64,000 nucleotides of DNA from JALORV01 sp963791235 (GTDB taxonomy: Bacteria; Pseudomonadota; Gammaproteobacteria; Burkholderiales; Burkholderiaceae_F): assembly GCA_963791235.1 (NCBI GenBank), contig CAWBRW010000005.1:1-64000 (forward strand). Direction: 5' to 3'. Position 1 is the stretch's first letter; each line of letters opens with the position of its first letter. Below are positions 18,547 through 27,265 of the stretch, piece after piece. The notes under the pieces are model-generated. The model saw nothing but the letters and a program-made list of their open reading frames with translations, ran no database searches and was not told the DNA's origin. Made by a program: the position numbers and the translations under genes.

Positions 18547-19863
18547 CTACCTTGCGTACGGCAGTACCCAGATCAGCATACCGAGTACGTAGCAGACGCC
18601 GGCCGCGACCAGCGTGAACGGTATGCTCCAAGATAGGAACTCGCGCAGCGAGACCTTCCGCTTCTCCTCGCGCTCGCAGATGTTGAGCGCAGCAAAGAGC
18701 GCAGGTGCGCCGGCCACCGTCAGGTTGCTGCCCAGCGTGCCGGCCCACAACAGCATCCACCACAGCGGCCAGACGGCAACCCCGTCCGCCTGCAGTTCCT
18801 TGATCGTGTAAAGAAACGTCAGGATGTAGGCGTCGTGTTCGACGATGCCGACGATCGGTACAGTGATCCAGTAGAGCAACGTTGCGCCCAGCACCAGGTT
18901 CTCGAGGAATAGCGGTCGGAGTGCAGTCGCCAGCAGGTCAAGGATATGCATCTTCTCGAGCGCACCCACCAGGGCAAACAGGCCGATGTAAAAGAAAATC
19001 GCGCGCCAGTCCAGTTCCTGAAGGATGTCTTCGAAGCTCGGCGCCTTGACCCGGTCACCAAGCAACTCGAGCAGCAGCACCAGCGTGATGGCCCCGGTCA
19101 TCGCGATGAATCCCAGTTTCACGCCGAGCACCTGGCGGAACGCCATGCCGACGACCGTAAGTAGAAACCACCCGACCACCACGGTGGCGAACAGCCGGTT
19201 CGGGATGTGGGTTTCGATCCCCAGCTTGTCAATGTCGACCGCCTGGCGACCGTGCGCTCGAAAGCCGTACGCATACATGGCGCCGAGCGTGATCGCAAAA
19301 GTCACCATCAGGATAGGGAACGAGCCTGGTCGGCCGTGCTGCCAGATGAAATCCATGAACTCGGCGCCGGAAACGCTATGCATCATCTGCGGCGGCAGAT
19401 CGCCCAGCAGCAGCGCGGTTCCCATGAAATTGGCACTGAAGCCAATCATCAGCACGACCGGAGTGGCAGGAAGCCTGAGGGCCCGCGCCAGCGGCAACGC
19501 CACCGGCGCCATCATCAGGATGACCACGACGTTGTCCACGAACATCGAGATCACCCCGGCGAGCACCGACAGGATCATCACAAGCAGGCCGGGTCGACCG
19601 CCCGAGAGCCGCAATGCCTGGACCGACAGCCAGCTCGGCACCCCGGTCTTCCCGAAGTAGCCGGCGATGACCCAGACGCTCACCAGAATCGCCATGACGT
19701 TCCAGTCGACCAGCTGAAACGCATCAACCTCGGTCATCACGCCGAACCACACCATCACGGCGACGCCCAATAGAGCTGAGACCGTGCCGTCGACGACGTT
19801 CGTGATGACGGCGATGATGGCGATCGCGAACACGACCATTGCAAACCACGCGAGTCCCGTCAT
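18547..19863 (-). CDS. ArsB/NhaD-superfamily (SLC13-like) permease
   Basis: The product is 438 aa from ATG 19863, placed by the AGGGGA ribosome site; the open frame runs 9 codons further. About eleven hydrophobic segments are visible. SVLAGVISMFVDNVVVILMMAPVALPLARAL and IGFSANFMGTALLLGDLPPQMMHSVSG correspond to the re-entrant helix-loop substrate sites of the ion transporter superfamily. LGSNLTVAGAPALFAALNICER near the C-terminus is the second, inverted repeat site. Candidates for substrate are Na+/H+, arsenite or a dicarboxylate; the sequence does not decide. Both neighbours are universal stress proteins on the same strand. Confidence 0.82.
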   Translation of the reverse strand: MTGLAWFAMVVFAIAIIAVITNVVDGTVSALLGVAVMVWFGVMTEVDAFQLVDWNVMAILVSVWVIAGYFGKTGVPSWLSVQALRLSGGRPGLLVMILSVLAGVISMFVDNVVVILMMAPVALPLARALRLPATPVVLMIGFSANFMGTALLLGDLPPQMMHSVSGAEFMDFIWQHGRPGSFPILMVTFAITLGAMYAYGFRAHGRQAVDIDKLGIETHIPNRLFATVVVGWFLLTVVGMAFRQVLGVKLGFIAMTGAITLVLLLELLGDRVKAPSFEDILQELDWRAIFFYIGLFALVGALEKMHILDLLATALRPLFLENLVLGATLLYWITVPIVGIVEHDAYILTFLYTIKELQADGVAVWPLWWMLLWAGTLGSNLTVAGAPALFAALNICEREEKRKVSLREFLSWSIPFTLVAAGVCYVLGMLIWVLPYAR

Positions 19864-19915
19864 CGGATTCCCCTGGCTACCCGCCGGCACACGCCTACTG
19901 GCCAGTGGTCGGGGT

Positions 19916-20338
19916 TCATTTCACCAGGACAACCGGCAGGTGTGTCTGATGGATGACCTTCAGCGTCGTGGAAGCAACCAGAAGGTCGGCGAGAGCGCTG
20001 CGTCCATGCGTTCCCATCACGATGTGATCGCACTGAAGCTGTTCGGCACTGCGGGTGATGCAATCGGCTGCGTGGCCGATCTCGAAATGCGTTTCATAAG
20101 GAATTCCGGCCTGGTCAAGCAACGCGCGAGCCGAGCGCAACGCCTCGTCGCTCTGCTCACGACGGTAGTCCTTGATGTCCGACCGGGAAACGAACTGAGT
20201 GACGTCGCCGGTGATGCCCACCTGCACATTCAGCAGGTGCAGCGCCGGCCCGCGGCCACCCTCGCGTGCACCAATCAGGTACTTGACGGCACGCAGCGAG
20301 CACTCCGATCCATCGATCGGAACGAGAACCGACTTCAT
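19916..20338 (-). CDS. universal stress protein (UspA family), copy 2
   Basis: The product is 140 aa: MKSVLVPIDGSECSLRAVKYLIGA at the start, DHIVMGTHGRSALADLLVASTTLKVIHQTHLPVVLVK at the end. The G-x2-G-x9-G ATP signature is weakened (GRSALADLLVAST), unlike copy 1, so this copy may not bind ATP in the same way. It is the first gene of a Usp-permease-Usp run on the minus strand, 52 bp ahead of the permease, and divergent from the Nudix gene. Confidence 0.9.
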   Translation of the reverse strand: MKSVLVPIDGSECSLRAVKYLIGAREGGRGPALHLLNVQVGITGDVTQFVSRSDIKDYRREQSDEALRSARALLDQAGIPYETHFEIGHAADCITRSAEQLQCDHIVMGTHGRSALADLLVASTTLKVIHQTHLPVVLVK

Positions 20339-20485
20339 GCTTTCTCCCTTGACGCATTGTTGTGTATGCGCCCCGCGTCATCGGGCGTGCGACCTGCTGG
20401 ATTATGCGCTGCGACCCGCACCGGGAAAGTGGCGCTCAACGCGGTACGACGCTGCGATAGACTCGATCCAAGAGGATTCGGCGCC

Positions 20486-21046
20486 ATGCGGTACTGCTCG
20501 ATCTGCGGCAACCCGGTCACTGTGCGCGTGCCCAGCGGTGACACGCGTCCGCGCGCCTGCTGTGACCAGTGCGGGGCGATCCACTATGTCAACCCGCGCC
20601 CGGTGGTCGGCACGATCCCGGTGTGGGGTGACGAGATCCTTCTTTGCCGCCGTGCGATCGAACCGCGCTACGGCAAGTGGACGCTGCCGGCCGGATTCAT
20701 GGAGGTAGGTGAAACGACCGGCGACGGAGCACTGCGCGAGACGCTGGAGGAAGCCGGCGCAAAGGTCGAACTCGGACCGCTGTTCTCGGTGATTGACGTG
20801 CCTCATGTCGAGCAAGTCCACATCTTCTTCCAGGCACGCCTGCTGGACCTCAGTTTCGCTCCGGGTGAAGAGAGCCTCGAAGTCCAGTTGTTCCAGGAAC
20901 AAGCCGTGCCGTGGCCGGAGCTCGCGTTTCGCACCGTGTCGGCCACGCTGAGGCACTACTTCGCCGATCGCGCCCGCGGCCGCTTCGATGTGCATACCGA
21001 AGCGATCACGCCCGCGGCTCCGTCCCCCCGAGCCTCCACCGCATGA
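20486..21046 (+). CDS. Nudix hydrolase with N-terminal zinc ribbon (NudC-like)
   Basis: The product is 186 aa. An N-terminal zinc ribbon has CSICG and CDQCG at residues 4-8 and 28-32. The Nudix box is GFMEVGETTGDGALRETLEEAGA (about residues 71-93), matching Gx5Ex7REUxEExGU. Nudix hydrolases cleave nucleoside diphosphates linked to another moiety; the ribbon plus short length resembles the NADH pyrophosphatase-like or ADP-ribose group. The stop overlaps the aat start (ATGA, 21043-21046), making it the first gene of a tight operon. Confidence 0.88.
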   Translation: MRYCSICGNPVTVRVPSGDTRPRACCDQCGAIHYVNPRPVVGTIPVWGDEILLCRRAIEPRYGKWTLPAGFMEVGETTGDGALRETLEEAGAKVELGPLFSVIDVPHVEQVHIFFQARLLDLSFAPGEESLEVQLFQEQAVPWPELAFRTVSATLRHYFADRARGRFDVHTEAITPAAPSPRASTA

Positions 21047-21777
21047 TTCCCTGGCTGGCCGCCGGGCAGCCGTTCCCCGATGTCAACAGCGCGCTGCGCG
21101 CACCGAACGGCCTGCTCGCCGCCAGCTCGGACCTCACGACTGAACACCTGATTGCGGCGTATTCGGAGGGCATCTTTCCCTGGTATTCGGAAGGCGAGCC
21201 AGTGCTGTGGTGGTCGCCTGACCCACGCATGGTGCTCTACTGTGCGGAGTTCCGCGTGACGCGCTCGCTCCTGAAAAGCCTGCGCCGCAGCGCTTGCGAC
21301 CCCGCGGTCGAAATCTCGATCGACCGTGCGTTCAGCGAGGTCATGCAAGCCTGCGCCGCGCCGCGCTCAGGCGACGTCGGCACATGGATCACGCCAGATA
21401 TCGTGCGCACTTACGGAGAATTGCACTCGCGCGGCCTGGCGCATTCGGTCGAAACCTGGATCGACGGGGAATTGGTCGGTGGCCTGTACGGCGTAGCGCT
21501 GGGCCGGATGTTTTTCGGCGAATCGATGTTCGCGCGGGTCCCGGATGCCTCGAAGATCGCCCTCGCCACCCTGGTCCAGATCCTGCTGCGGGAGCGGGTA
21601 CCGATGATAGACTGCCAGCAGAACACGAGGCACCTCGCCTCGCTCGGGGGACGTGAGATCGCGCGACACGAGTTCACTTCGCATGTTCGGCATGCGGTCC
21701 ACCAGCCGCCCATCCCCTGGGCCGGCTACCGGCATCGCCTGAACGAAGAACTCGCGGCGTACGGGCGCGCGGACTGA
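21043..21777 (+). CDS. aat: leucyl/phenylalanyl-tRNA--protein transferase
   Basis: The product is 244 aa from ATG 21043 (MIPWLAAGQPFPDVNSALRAPNGLLAASSDL), within an open frame that extends further upstream. Diagnostic blocks: YSEGIFPWYSEGEPVLWWSPDPRMVL, GDVGTWITPDIVRTYGELHSRGLAHSVETWIDGELVGGLYGVALGRMFFGESMFAR and DCQQNTRHLASLGGREI. The enzyme adds Leu or Phe from tRNA to N-terminal Lys or Arg, marking proteins for ClpAP. It is next to bpt, the second N-end-rule transferase. Confidence 0.96.
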   Translation: MIPWLAAGQPFPDVNSALRAPNGLLAASSDLTTEHLIAAYSEGIFPWYSEGEPVLWWSPDPRMVLYCAEFRVTRSLLKSLRRSACDPAVEISIDRAFSEVMQACAAPRSGDVGTWITPDIVRTYGELHSRGLAHSVETWIDGELVGGLYGVALGRMFFGESMFARVPDASKIALATLVQILLRERVPMIDCQQNTRHLASLGGREIARHEFTSHVRHAVHQPPIPWAGYRHRLNEELAAYGRAD

Positions 21778-21778
21778 C

Positions 21779-22543
21779 GTGGCAAACCTCAAGGAACTCC
21801 CCTTCTCGGCGCTGCAGTTCTACGCAACGGCGCCGTACCCGTGCAGCTATCTCGAGGATCGCCAGGCGCGCTCGCAGGTCGCCACTCCAGCGCACCTGAT
21901 CAACGCGGACGTCTACAGCGAACTGGTCAAGATGGGATTCCGCCGCAGCGGAATCTTCACCTACCGGCCCTACTGCGACGGCTGCCGGGCCTGCGTTCCG
22001 GTGCGTGTTCCGGTGGCGGAATACCGCGCCAACCGGACCCAGCGCCGCGCGGGTCAGCGCCATGCCGATCTGATCTCCCGCGTCGGCACGCTGGCGTTCG
22101 ACGCCGAGCACTACGACCTCTACCTGCGTTACCAGGCGACGCGTCACGCCGGGGGCGGCATGGACAACGACAGCCGCGAGCAATACTCGCAGTTCCTGCT
22201 CCAGAGCAAGGTGAATACGCGGCTGGTGGAATTCCGCGATCCTGCTCCCGAGGGTGCTTCTGCGCCCGGCCCGCTGCGGATGGTGTCGATCATCGACATG
22301 CTGAACGACGGCCTGTCTTCCGTGTACACGTTCTTCGACCCGGACGTCGCATGCACAAGCTACGGCACGTTCAACATCCTCTGGCAGATCGAGCAGTGCC
22401 GCGCGCTGAAGCTGCCGTACCTGTACCTGGGCTACTGGATCGCCGAAAGTCCGAAGATGGCCTACAAGGCGCGCTTCCGCCCCGTCGAAATCCTTCGCGG
22501 CGGCCGCTGGGAGCGGCTGCGCGAATCGCACACCCGCGCTTGA
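21779..22543 (+). CDS. bpt: aspartate/glutamate leucyltransferase
   Basis: The product is 254 aa from GTG 21779, 1 bp after the aat stop. LPFSALQFYATAPYPCSYLEDRQARSQV and YRPYCDGCRACVPVRVPVAEYRANRTQRR carry the cysteine-rich N-terminal domain of arginyl/leucyl-tRNA-protein transferases; FNILWQIEQCRALKLPYLYLGYWIAESPKMAYKARFRPVEIL is the GNAT-like C-terminal part. Bacterial Bpt puts leucine on N-terminal Asp or Glu, feeding the same ClpS-ClpAP pathway as Aat. Confidence 0.95.
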   Translation: MANLKELPFSALQFYATAPYPCSYLEDRQARSQVATPAHLINADVYSELVKMGFRRSGIFTYRPYCDGCRACVPVRVPVAEYRANRTQRRAGQRHADLISRVGTLAFDAEHYDLYLRYQATRHAGGGMDNDSREQYSQFLLQSKVNTRLVEFRDPAPEGASAPGPLRMVSIIDMLNDGLSSVYTFFDPDVACTSYGTFNILWQIEQCRALKLPYLYLGYWIAESPKMAYKARFRPVEILRGGRWERLRESHTRA

Positions 22544-22571
22544 CCCTGCGGCACGCCGGTAAAATGACGGC

Positions 22572-23651
22572 GTGTTCTACCCGCTCGCACGTTCCTTCCT
22601 GTTCGCGCTCGACCCCGAAGTCGCGCATGAACTGACGCTCTCCAAGCTCGATCACGCGGCCGCTTTCGGGCTGACGCGGCTTGTGAGCCGCCGTATCCCG
22701 GATCTCCCGGTGCAGGCCATGGGCCTCAGCTTCCGCAACCCGGTGGGTCTCGCGGCCGGCATGGACAAAAACGCGGCGCACATCGACGCGCTCGGAACGT
22801 TCGGATTCGGCCATATCGAGGCCGGCACCGTGACACCGCGCCCGCAGCCCGGCAATCCGAAGCCGCGCCTGTTCCGCCTGGTGCCGGCGCAGGGCCTGAT
22901 CAATCGCATGGGTTTCAACAATGACGGGGTTGAGCGCTTCGTCGCGAACGTGAGAGCGCAACGGCGTTTTCGCGCGGCCGGCGGCGTGATCGGACTCAAC
23001 ATCGGCAAGAACGCCAGCACGCCGATCGACCGCGCCGTGGACGATTACGTCGCCGGGCTGCGCGCGGTGTACCTCGACGCAGACTACGTCGCGGTGAACA
23101 TCTCTTCGCCGAATACCAAGGACCTGCGATCGCTGCAAGGCGAACGCGAGCTGGTGGGCTTGCTGCAGGTTCTCGGCGATACGCGCCGCCGCCTCGAGGA
23201 TGAGCACGGCCGGCGCGTGCCGCTGGCGGTGAAAATCGCGCCGGATCTCGACAACACGGCGATCCCGCCACTGGCAGACATCCTCGTCGCCCACGGCGTA
23301 GACGGTGTCATCGCAACAAACACGACGATCGCGCGGGACAAGGTCAATGGGCTGGCGCATGCCGATGAACCCGGCGGCCTGTCCGGACGCCCGCTGCGTG
23401 AACGCGCGACCGAGGTGATCGACCACCTTGCCCGGCATTTGCAGGGCCGGCTGCCGATCATCGGCGTCGGCGGCATCATGAGCGGCGCCGACGCGGTGGA
23501 AAAGATCCAGGCGGGGGCAACCCTAGTGCAGATCTATACGGGCTTCATCTACATCGGCCCCGACCTCGTGGCCGACTGTGTCGAGGCCCTGCGCAAGGCG
23601 AGCACGGCCAGCCCCCGCGGAAACCGCCGGCGCACCGCGCGCGCGGCCTGA
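22572..23651 (+). CDS. pyrD: class 2 dihydroorotate dehydrogenase (quinone)
   Basis: The product is 359 aa from GTG 22572. An N-terminal amphipathic extension (FYPLARSFLFALDPEVAHELTLSKLDHA) typical of membrane-associated class 2 enzymes precedes the FMN barrel: NPVGLAAGMDKNAAHIDALGTFGFGHIEAGTVTPRPQPGNPKPRLFRL, NRMGFNNDGVE, VNISSPNTKDLRSLQ (catalytic Ser region), IATNTTIARD and the phosphate-binding GVGGIMSGADAVEKIQAGATLVQIYTGFIY. It oxidises dihydroorotate with quinone in pyrimidine synthesis. It overlaps the next start at 23651. Confidence 0.96.
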   Translation: MFYPLARSFLFALDPEVAHELTLSKLDHAAAFGLTRLVSRRIPDLPVQAMGLSFRNPVGLAAGMDKNAAHIDALGTFGFGHIEAGTVTPRPQPGNPKPRLFRLVPAQGLINRMGFNNDGVERFVANVRAQRRFRAAGGVIGLNIGKNASTPIDRAVDDYVAGLRAVYLDADYVAVNISSPNTKDLRSLQGERELVGLLQVLGDTRRRLEDEHGRRVPLAVKIAPDLDNTAIPPLADILVAHGVDGVIATNTTIARDKVNGLAHADEPGGLSGRPLRERATEVIDHLARHLQGRLPIIGVGGIMSGADAVEKIQAGATLVQIYTGFIYIGPDLVADCVEALRKASTASPRGNRRRTARAA

Positions 23652-24160
23652 TGCGCTGCTTCGTCGCGGCCTGGCCCGATCACGCGACCCGCCACTCACT
23701 CGAGCAGTTGCTCGCCACGCTGCGCGCGCAGGTTCCTGCCGCGCGACCGATGCAGGCGCGCAATCTGCACCTGACGCTGGCCTTCATCGGCGAACTCGAT
23801 TCCGCCGCCGCCACACGCCTGGCGCCATCCATGGACGACCTCATGCTCCAGCCACTCGACTGGACAGTGGATTGCCTGGGCTGGTTTCCACGCGCGCGCG
23901 TCGCCTGGGCCGGAGGACCGACCGATCTCGTCCTGGAGGCGTCAGTGAATGCGGTGCGCGCGCAACTCGACACGCTGGGTGTGGCCTACGACCGGAAAGC
24001 GTTCGTCGCCCATGTCACGCTGTTCCGGGACGTGCGCGCCTTTGCCTGCAGCGGCCCGCTGGCGGAGCCGATCTCCTGGCGTACCGAGCATGTCGCGCTA
24101 TACGCGGCCGCGCGCGACGAACGTGGTCCCGTCTACCAGAGAGTCGGCAGGACCGCCTAG
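23651..24160 (+). CDS. thpR: RNA 2',3'-cyclic phosphodiesterase
   Basis: The product is 169 aa. Two HxT motifs of the 2H phosphoesterase family are present: NLHLTLAFIGEL (about residue 40) and AHVTLFRDV (about residue 125). MRCFVAAWPD at the start matches the ThpR/LigT family. It opens RNA 2',3'-cyclic phosphates to 2'-phosphates in vitro. The start overlaps the pyrD stop and its end overlaps the lutB stop on the other strand by 4 bases, so the two operons converge with no room for a separate terminator. Confidence 0.92.
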   Translation: MRCFVAAWPDHATRHSLEQLLATLRAQVPAARPMQARNLHLTLAFIGELDSAAATRLAPSMDDLMLQPLDWTVDCLGWFPRARVAWAGGPTDLVLEASVNAVRAQLDTLGVAYDRKAFVAHVTLFRDVRAFACSGPLAEPISWRTEHVALYAAARDERGPVYQRVGRTA

Positions 24161-25581
24161 GCCCTGGACCGTCCGGTACGGCGCTCGCGATACATGTCGC
24201 GGAAGGTGCGGCCGCTCGGTGCCGGAAAGTCGCGCGTCCCCGTCCACCCGCTGGCGAGCGGTAGCTGGCGAATGCGTCCTTCGGTGCCGCCCATCCAGTT
24301 GAGCATGCGCGCCGCCACCCGGGCACCGAATGCATACAGTGACGGGCGTGTCGCCGCAAACGCCCACACTCCCACGCCCACCCGCTCGTACCAGGGCCGC
24401 AGATGGCGCTCCCACTGCTTCTCGCGGAGCTTGCGCAGGAGCTCGGGAAGCGGAATCTTGACCGGACACACGACGCTGCACTGGCCGCACAAGGTCGCGG
24501 CGTGCGGCAGATCGAGGGCGTTTTCCAGCCCGACATAGCTCGGCGTCAGTACCGAGCCCATCGGGCCCGGGTACACCCAGCCGTAGGCGTGTCCGCCGAT
24601 CTTCTGGTAGACGGGGCAGTGGTTCATGCACGCGCCGCAGCGGATACAGCGCAGCATTTCCTGGAACTCGCTGCCGAGCAGGCCGGTACGTCCCGCGTCG
24701 ACGAGCACGTAGTACATGTGCTCGGGGCCGTCGAGATCCGCGGTGCGGCGCGGGCCGGAGAGGATCGAGAAATAGTTGGAGATCGGCTGCCCGGTCGCCG
24801 ACCGCGGCAGCAGCCGCATCAACGTGGCGAGGTCCTCGAGGGTCGGCAGGACTTTCTCGATTCCGGTGAGCACCACGTGGACCTTCGGCGGCATGATCGT
24901 GCACATGCCTTCGTTGCCTTCGTTCGTCACCAGGGCGACCGACCCGGTCTCGGCGATGAGGAAGTTGGCTCCTGTAACGCCCATGTCGGCCGACAGGAAG
25001 TGGCTGCGCAACACTTCGCGCGCCTCGCGAGTCAGCTCGGTGATCTCGGTCTTGCGCGCGGTCGCATGGGTTTTCGCGAAGAGCGCCGAAATCTCTTCCT
25101 TGTCCTTGTGGATGACCGGCGCAATGATGTGAGACGGCGGCTCGTTGTCGTTGATCTGGAGGATGTACTCGCCCAGGTCGGTCTCCACCGGCTGCACGCC
25201 GGCTGCGGAGAACGCGGCGTTGAGTTGGACTTCCTCCGAAACCATTGACTTGGACTTCGTGACCTTGCGCACGCCGTGCTTCTTCGCGATGTCGACGATC
25301 AGCCGCGTCGCCTCTTCCGCGTTCTGCGCGTAAAGGACGTGAGCGCCTCCGGCGCGAGCGTTGCGTTCGAACGTCTCGAGCCACAGATCCAGCCGGGCGA
25401 GCGCGCGATTGCGCCGCTCCACGGCTGCATCGCGCGTGCCCTCGAAGTCGTCGATTTCCATGATCGCGGCGGCCCGCGCCGTAACGAACTTCTCCGACAA
25501 CTTCTTCAGGTTCTTCTGCAGCCGCGCGTCCGCGAGCTTCTGGCCCGCGCGCTCCTTGAAGTGCATCGACTGTGTCTGCAT
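24157..25581 (-). CDS. lutB: L-lactate utilisation iron-sulfur protein LutB
   Basis: The product is 474 aa from ATG 25581, which shares its A with the lutA stop (TGATG). The N-terminal LUD domain runs to about residue 300 (KHGVRKVTKSKSMVSEEVQLNAAFSAAGVQPVETDLGEYILQI). Two ferredoxin motifs follow: CIRCGACMNHCPVYQKIGGHAYG (about residue 310) and CGQCSVVCPVKIPLPELLRKLR (about residue 362). The C-terminal tail ends FPAPSGRTFRDMYRERR. LutABC oxidises L-lactate to pyruvate. LutC is not found on either side, so either it lies elsewhere or this LutAB pair works without it. Confidence 0.92.
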   Translation of the reverse strand: MQTQSMHFKERAGQKLADARLQKNLKKLSEKFVTARAAAIMEIDDFEGTRDAAVERRNRALARLDLWLETFERNARAGGAHVLYAQNAEEATRLIVDIAKKHGVRKVTKSKSMVSEEVQLNAAFSAAGVQPVETDLGEYILQINDNEPPSHIIAPVIHKDKEEISALFAKTHATARKTEITELTREAREVLRSHFLSADMGVTGANFLIAETGSVALVTNEGNEGMCTIMPPKVHVVLTGIEKVLPTLEDLATLMRLLPRSATGQPISNYFSILSGPRRTADLDGPEHMYYVLVDAGRTGLLGSEFQEMLRCIRCGACMNHCPVYQKIGGHAYGWVYPGPMGSVLTPSYVGLENALDLPHAATLCGQCSVVCPVKIPLPELLRKLREKQWERHLRPWYERVGVGVWAFAATRPSLYAFGARVAARMLNWMGGTEGRIRQLPLASGWTGTRDFPAPSGRTFRDMYRERRTGRSRA

Positions 25582-26306
25582 CAGGCGTCTCCGGCCAGCA
25601 CCTGCGCGATGTGCAGCACGCGCGTCGTTGTATCGCCGGTGCGACGCAGCCGCCCCTCGATGTTGAGGATGCAGCCAAGGTCGCCCAGTACGACCGCATC
25701 GGCGCCGGTCGCCTTCACGTTTCGACACTTTTCATCGACGATCGCGCCCGAGACATCGCCGAACTTGATCGAGAACGTGCCGCCGAAACCGCAGCACTGC
25801 TCGCAGCCGTTCAACTCCGTGATCTGCACGCCGGGCAGCATGCCGAGCAATGCGCGGGGCTGCTGTTTCACGCCGAGCTCGCGCAGTCCACAGCAGGAGT
25901 CGTGGTACGTCACGTGGCCCGCGAACTGCGAGGGGACGCTGCTGACCTTGAGCACGCTGACCAGGAAATCCGTCAGCTCGTACATGCGCCCCGCCAGCCG
26001 CTCCGCTCGTGACTTCAGGTCCGGGTGGTCGCGAAACAGCTCGAGGTAGTGCACCTTGATCTGCCCGCCGCACGATCCGCTTGGGATAACCACATAGTCG
26101 AAGCCATCGAACTCGCGCAGTACCTTTTCTGCGAGCACGCGCGCGGTCGGGCTGTCACCGGAGTTGTAGGCCGGTTGCCCGCAGCAGGTCTGGCTCTCTG
26201 GTACCACGACCTCGCAGCCGGCGGCTTCGAGCAACTTGATTGCCGAGAACCCTATTTCAGGCCGTACGGCATCCACCAGGCATGTGACGAAAAGCGCTAC
26301 ACGCAT
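25581..26306 (-). CDS. lutA: L-lactate utilisation protein LutA (CCG-domain subunit)
   Basis: The product is 241 aa. Cysteine-rich CCG domains, as in GlpC and heterodisulfide reductase subunits, show as PESQTCCGQPAYNSG, IPSGSCGGQIKVHY, VTYHDSCCGLRELGVKQQPRALL and NGCEQCCGFGGTFSIKFGDVSGAIVDEK. These bind an iron-sulfur centre and pass electrons within the lactate dehydrogenase complex. It is the first gene of a two-gene operon and is divergent from an IclR-type regulator, 159 bp away, the likely controller. Confidence 0.93.
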   Translation of the reverse strand: MRVALFVTCLVDAVRPEIGFSAIKLLEAAGCEVVVPESQTCCGQPAYNSGDSPTARVLAEKVLREFDGFDYVVIPSGSCGGQIKVHYLELFRDHPDLKSRAERLAGRMYELTDFLVSVLKVSSVPSQFAGHVTYHDSCCGLRELGVKQQPRALLGMLPGVQITELNGCEQCCGFGGTFSIKFGDVSGAIVDEKCRNVKATGADAVVLGDLGCILNIEGRLRRTGDTTTRVLHIAQVLAGDA

Positions 26307-26352
26307 GGCACGGTCGCAATGCAGGAGAAGGCTTGCTGCCGCGCAACAAGGC

Positions 26353-26369
26353 GGCCAGGCGATCTGGCC
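26353..26369. promoter_or_regulatory. possible operator in the lutA-iclR divergent region
   Basis: GGCCAG and CTGGCC form a perfect 6-bp inverted repeat with a 5-bp spacer, about 50 bp upstream of lutA. Its place between a lactate operon and a divergent IclR gene suggests an operator, but the sequence does not match a known IclR consensus closely. Confidence 0.3.
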
Positions 26370-26408
26370 CCCATTTGCGCGTTCGCAACTTCAGCGACGT
26401 CAGCACTC

Positions 26409-26437
26409 TTGGCCGGCGTTTCGTATGGTGGTATAAA
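26409..26437 (+). promoter_or_regulatory. candidate sigma-70 promoter of the iclR-type gene
   Basis: TTGGCC (26409-26414) and TATAAA (26432-26437) are separated by exactly 17 bp, and the start codon follows 28 bp downstream. TTTCGT and ACGAAA also form an inverted repeat around the -10 element (about 26420-26450), a possible autoregulatory site. Confidence 0.5.
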
Positions 26438-26465
26438 ACTGGCAACGAAATTATTGCTCTGCACC

Positions 26466-27242
26466 ATGTCCACGCCCACACGCGAGAAGACAGCCATACA
26501 GGTCATCGAGCGGATGATGAAGCTGCTCGACACGCTCGCGTCGCGCTCTGATCCGGTAAGCCTGAAAGAACTGGCAGGGGCGACCGGGCTGCATCCATCG
26601 ACGGCGCACCGGATTCTAAATGACATGGTCATCGGAAGATTCGTTGACCGTGCAGAAACTCCGGGTTCCTATCGACTTGGGATGCGCCTCCTTGAACTGG
26701 GCAATCTCGTGAAGGCACGCCTGTCGGTGCGCGAAGCCGCCTTGGAGCCGATGCGCGACTTGCATCGCAAAACAGGGCAGACCGTAAACCTATCCGTGCG
26801 CCAGGGCGACGAGATCGTTTATATCGATCGCTCGTACAGTGAACGCTCCGGAATGCAGGTCGTCCGTGCCATCGGGGGACGCGCTCCGCTGCACCTGACG
26901 TCGAGCGGCAAACTGTTCCTGGCTTACGACGATCCCCGCGTCGTGCGCGCATACGCAACGCGCACTGGGCTCGCCGGCCATACACGCAACAGCCTTACCG
27001 ATCTGCCGCGACTCGAAAAGGAACTGTCACAGGTTCGCGCACGCGGCTACGCGCGCGACAACGAGGAGCTCGAACTGGGAGTCCGTTGCATCGCGGCCGG
27101 TATCCGCGATGACTCGGCTAGGCTGGTTGCAGGGCTTTCGGTATCGGCACCCGCCGAGCGGATGCAGGACGACTGGATCGAGGACCTTCAGGCCACTGCG
27201 GTGCGTATCTCGGCCGCCCTGGGACACGCGGCAGCGGCCTGA
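26466..27242 (+). CDS. IclR-family transcriptional regulator
   Basis: The product is 258 aa from ATG 26466. The N-terminal winged helix-turn-helix is KTAIQVIERMMKLLDTLASRSDPVSLKELAGATGLHPSTAHRILNDMVIGRFVDR; the C-terminal effector domain has LGMRLLELGNLVKARLSVREAALEPMRDLHRKTGQTVNLSVRQGDEIVYIDRS and the ligand-pocket segment ARDNEELELGVRCIAAGIRDDSARLVAGLSVSAPAERM. IclR regulators bind small metabolites and usually repress an adjacent or divergent operon, here most likely lutAB. Lactate regulation by IclR rather than GntR/LutR is an inference from position only. Confidence 0.9.
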   Translation: MSTPTREKTAIQVIERMMKLLDTLASRSDPVSLKELAGATGLHPSTAHRILNDMVIGRFVDRAETPGSYRLGMRLLELGNLVKARLSVREAALEPMRDLHRKTGQTVNLSVRQGDEIVYIDRSYSERSGMQVVRAIGGRAPLHLTSSGKLFLAYDDPRVVRAYATRTGLAGHTRNSLTDLPRLEKELSQVRARGYARDNEELELGVRCIAAGIRDDSARLVAGLSVSAPAERMQDDWIEDLQATAVRISAALGHAAAA

Positions 27243-27265
27243 CAAGCCGCCCGGAACACTGAGAA

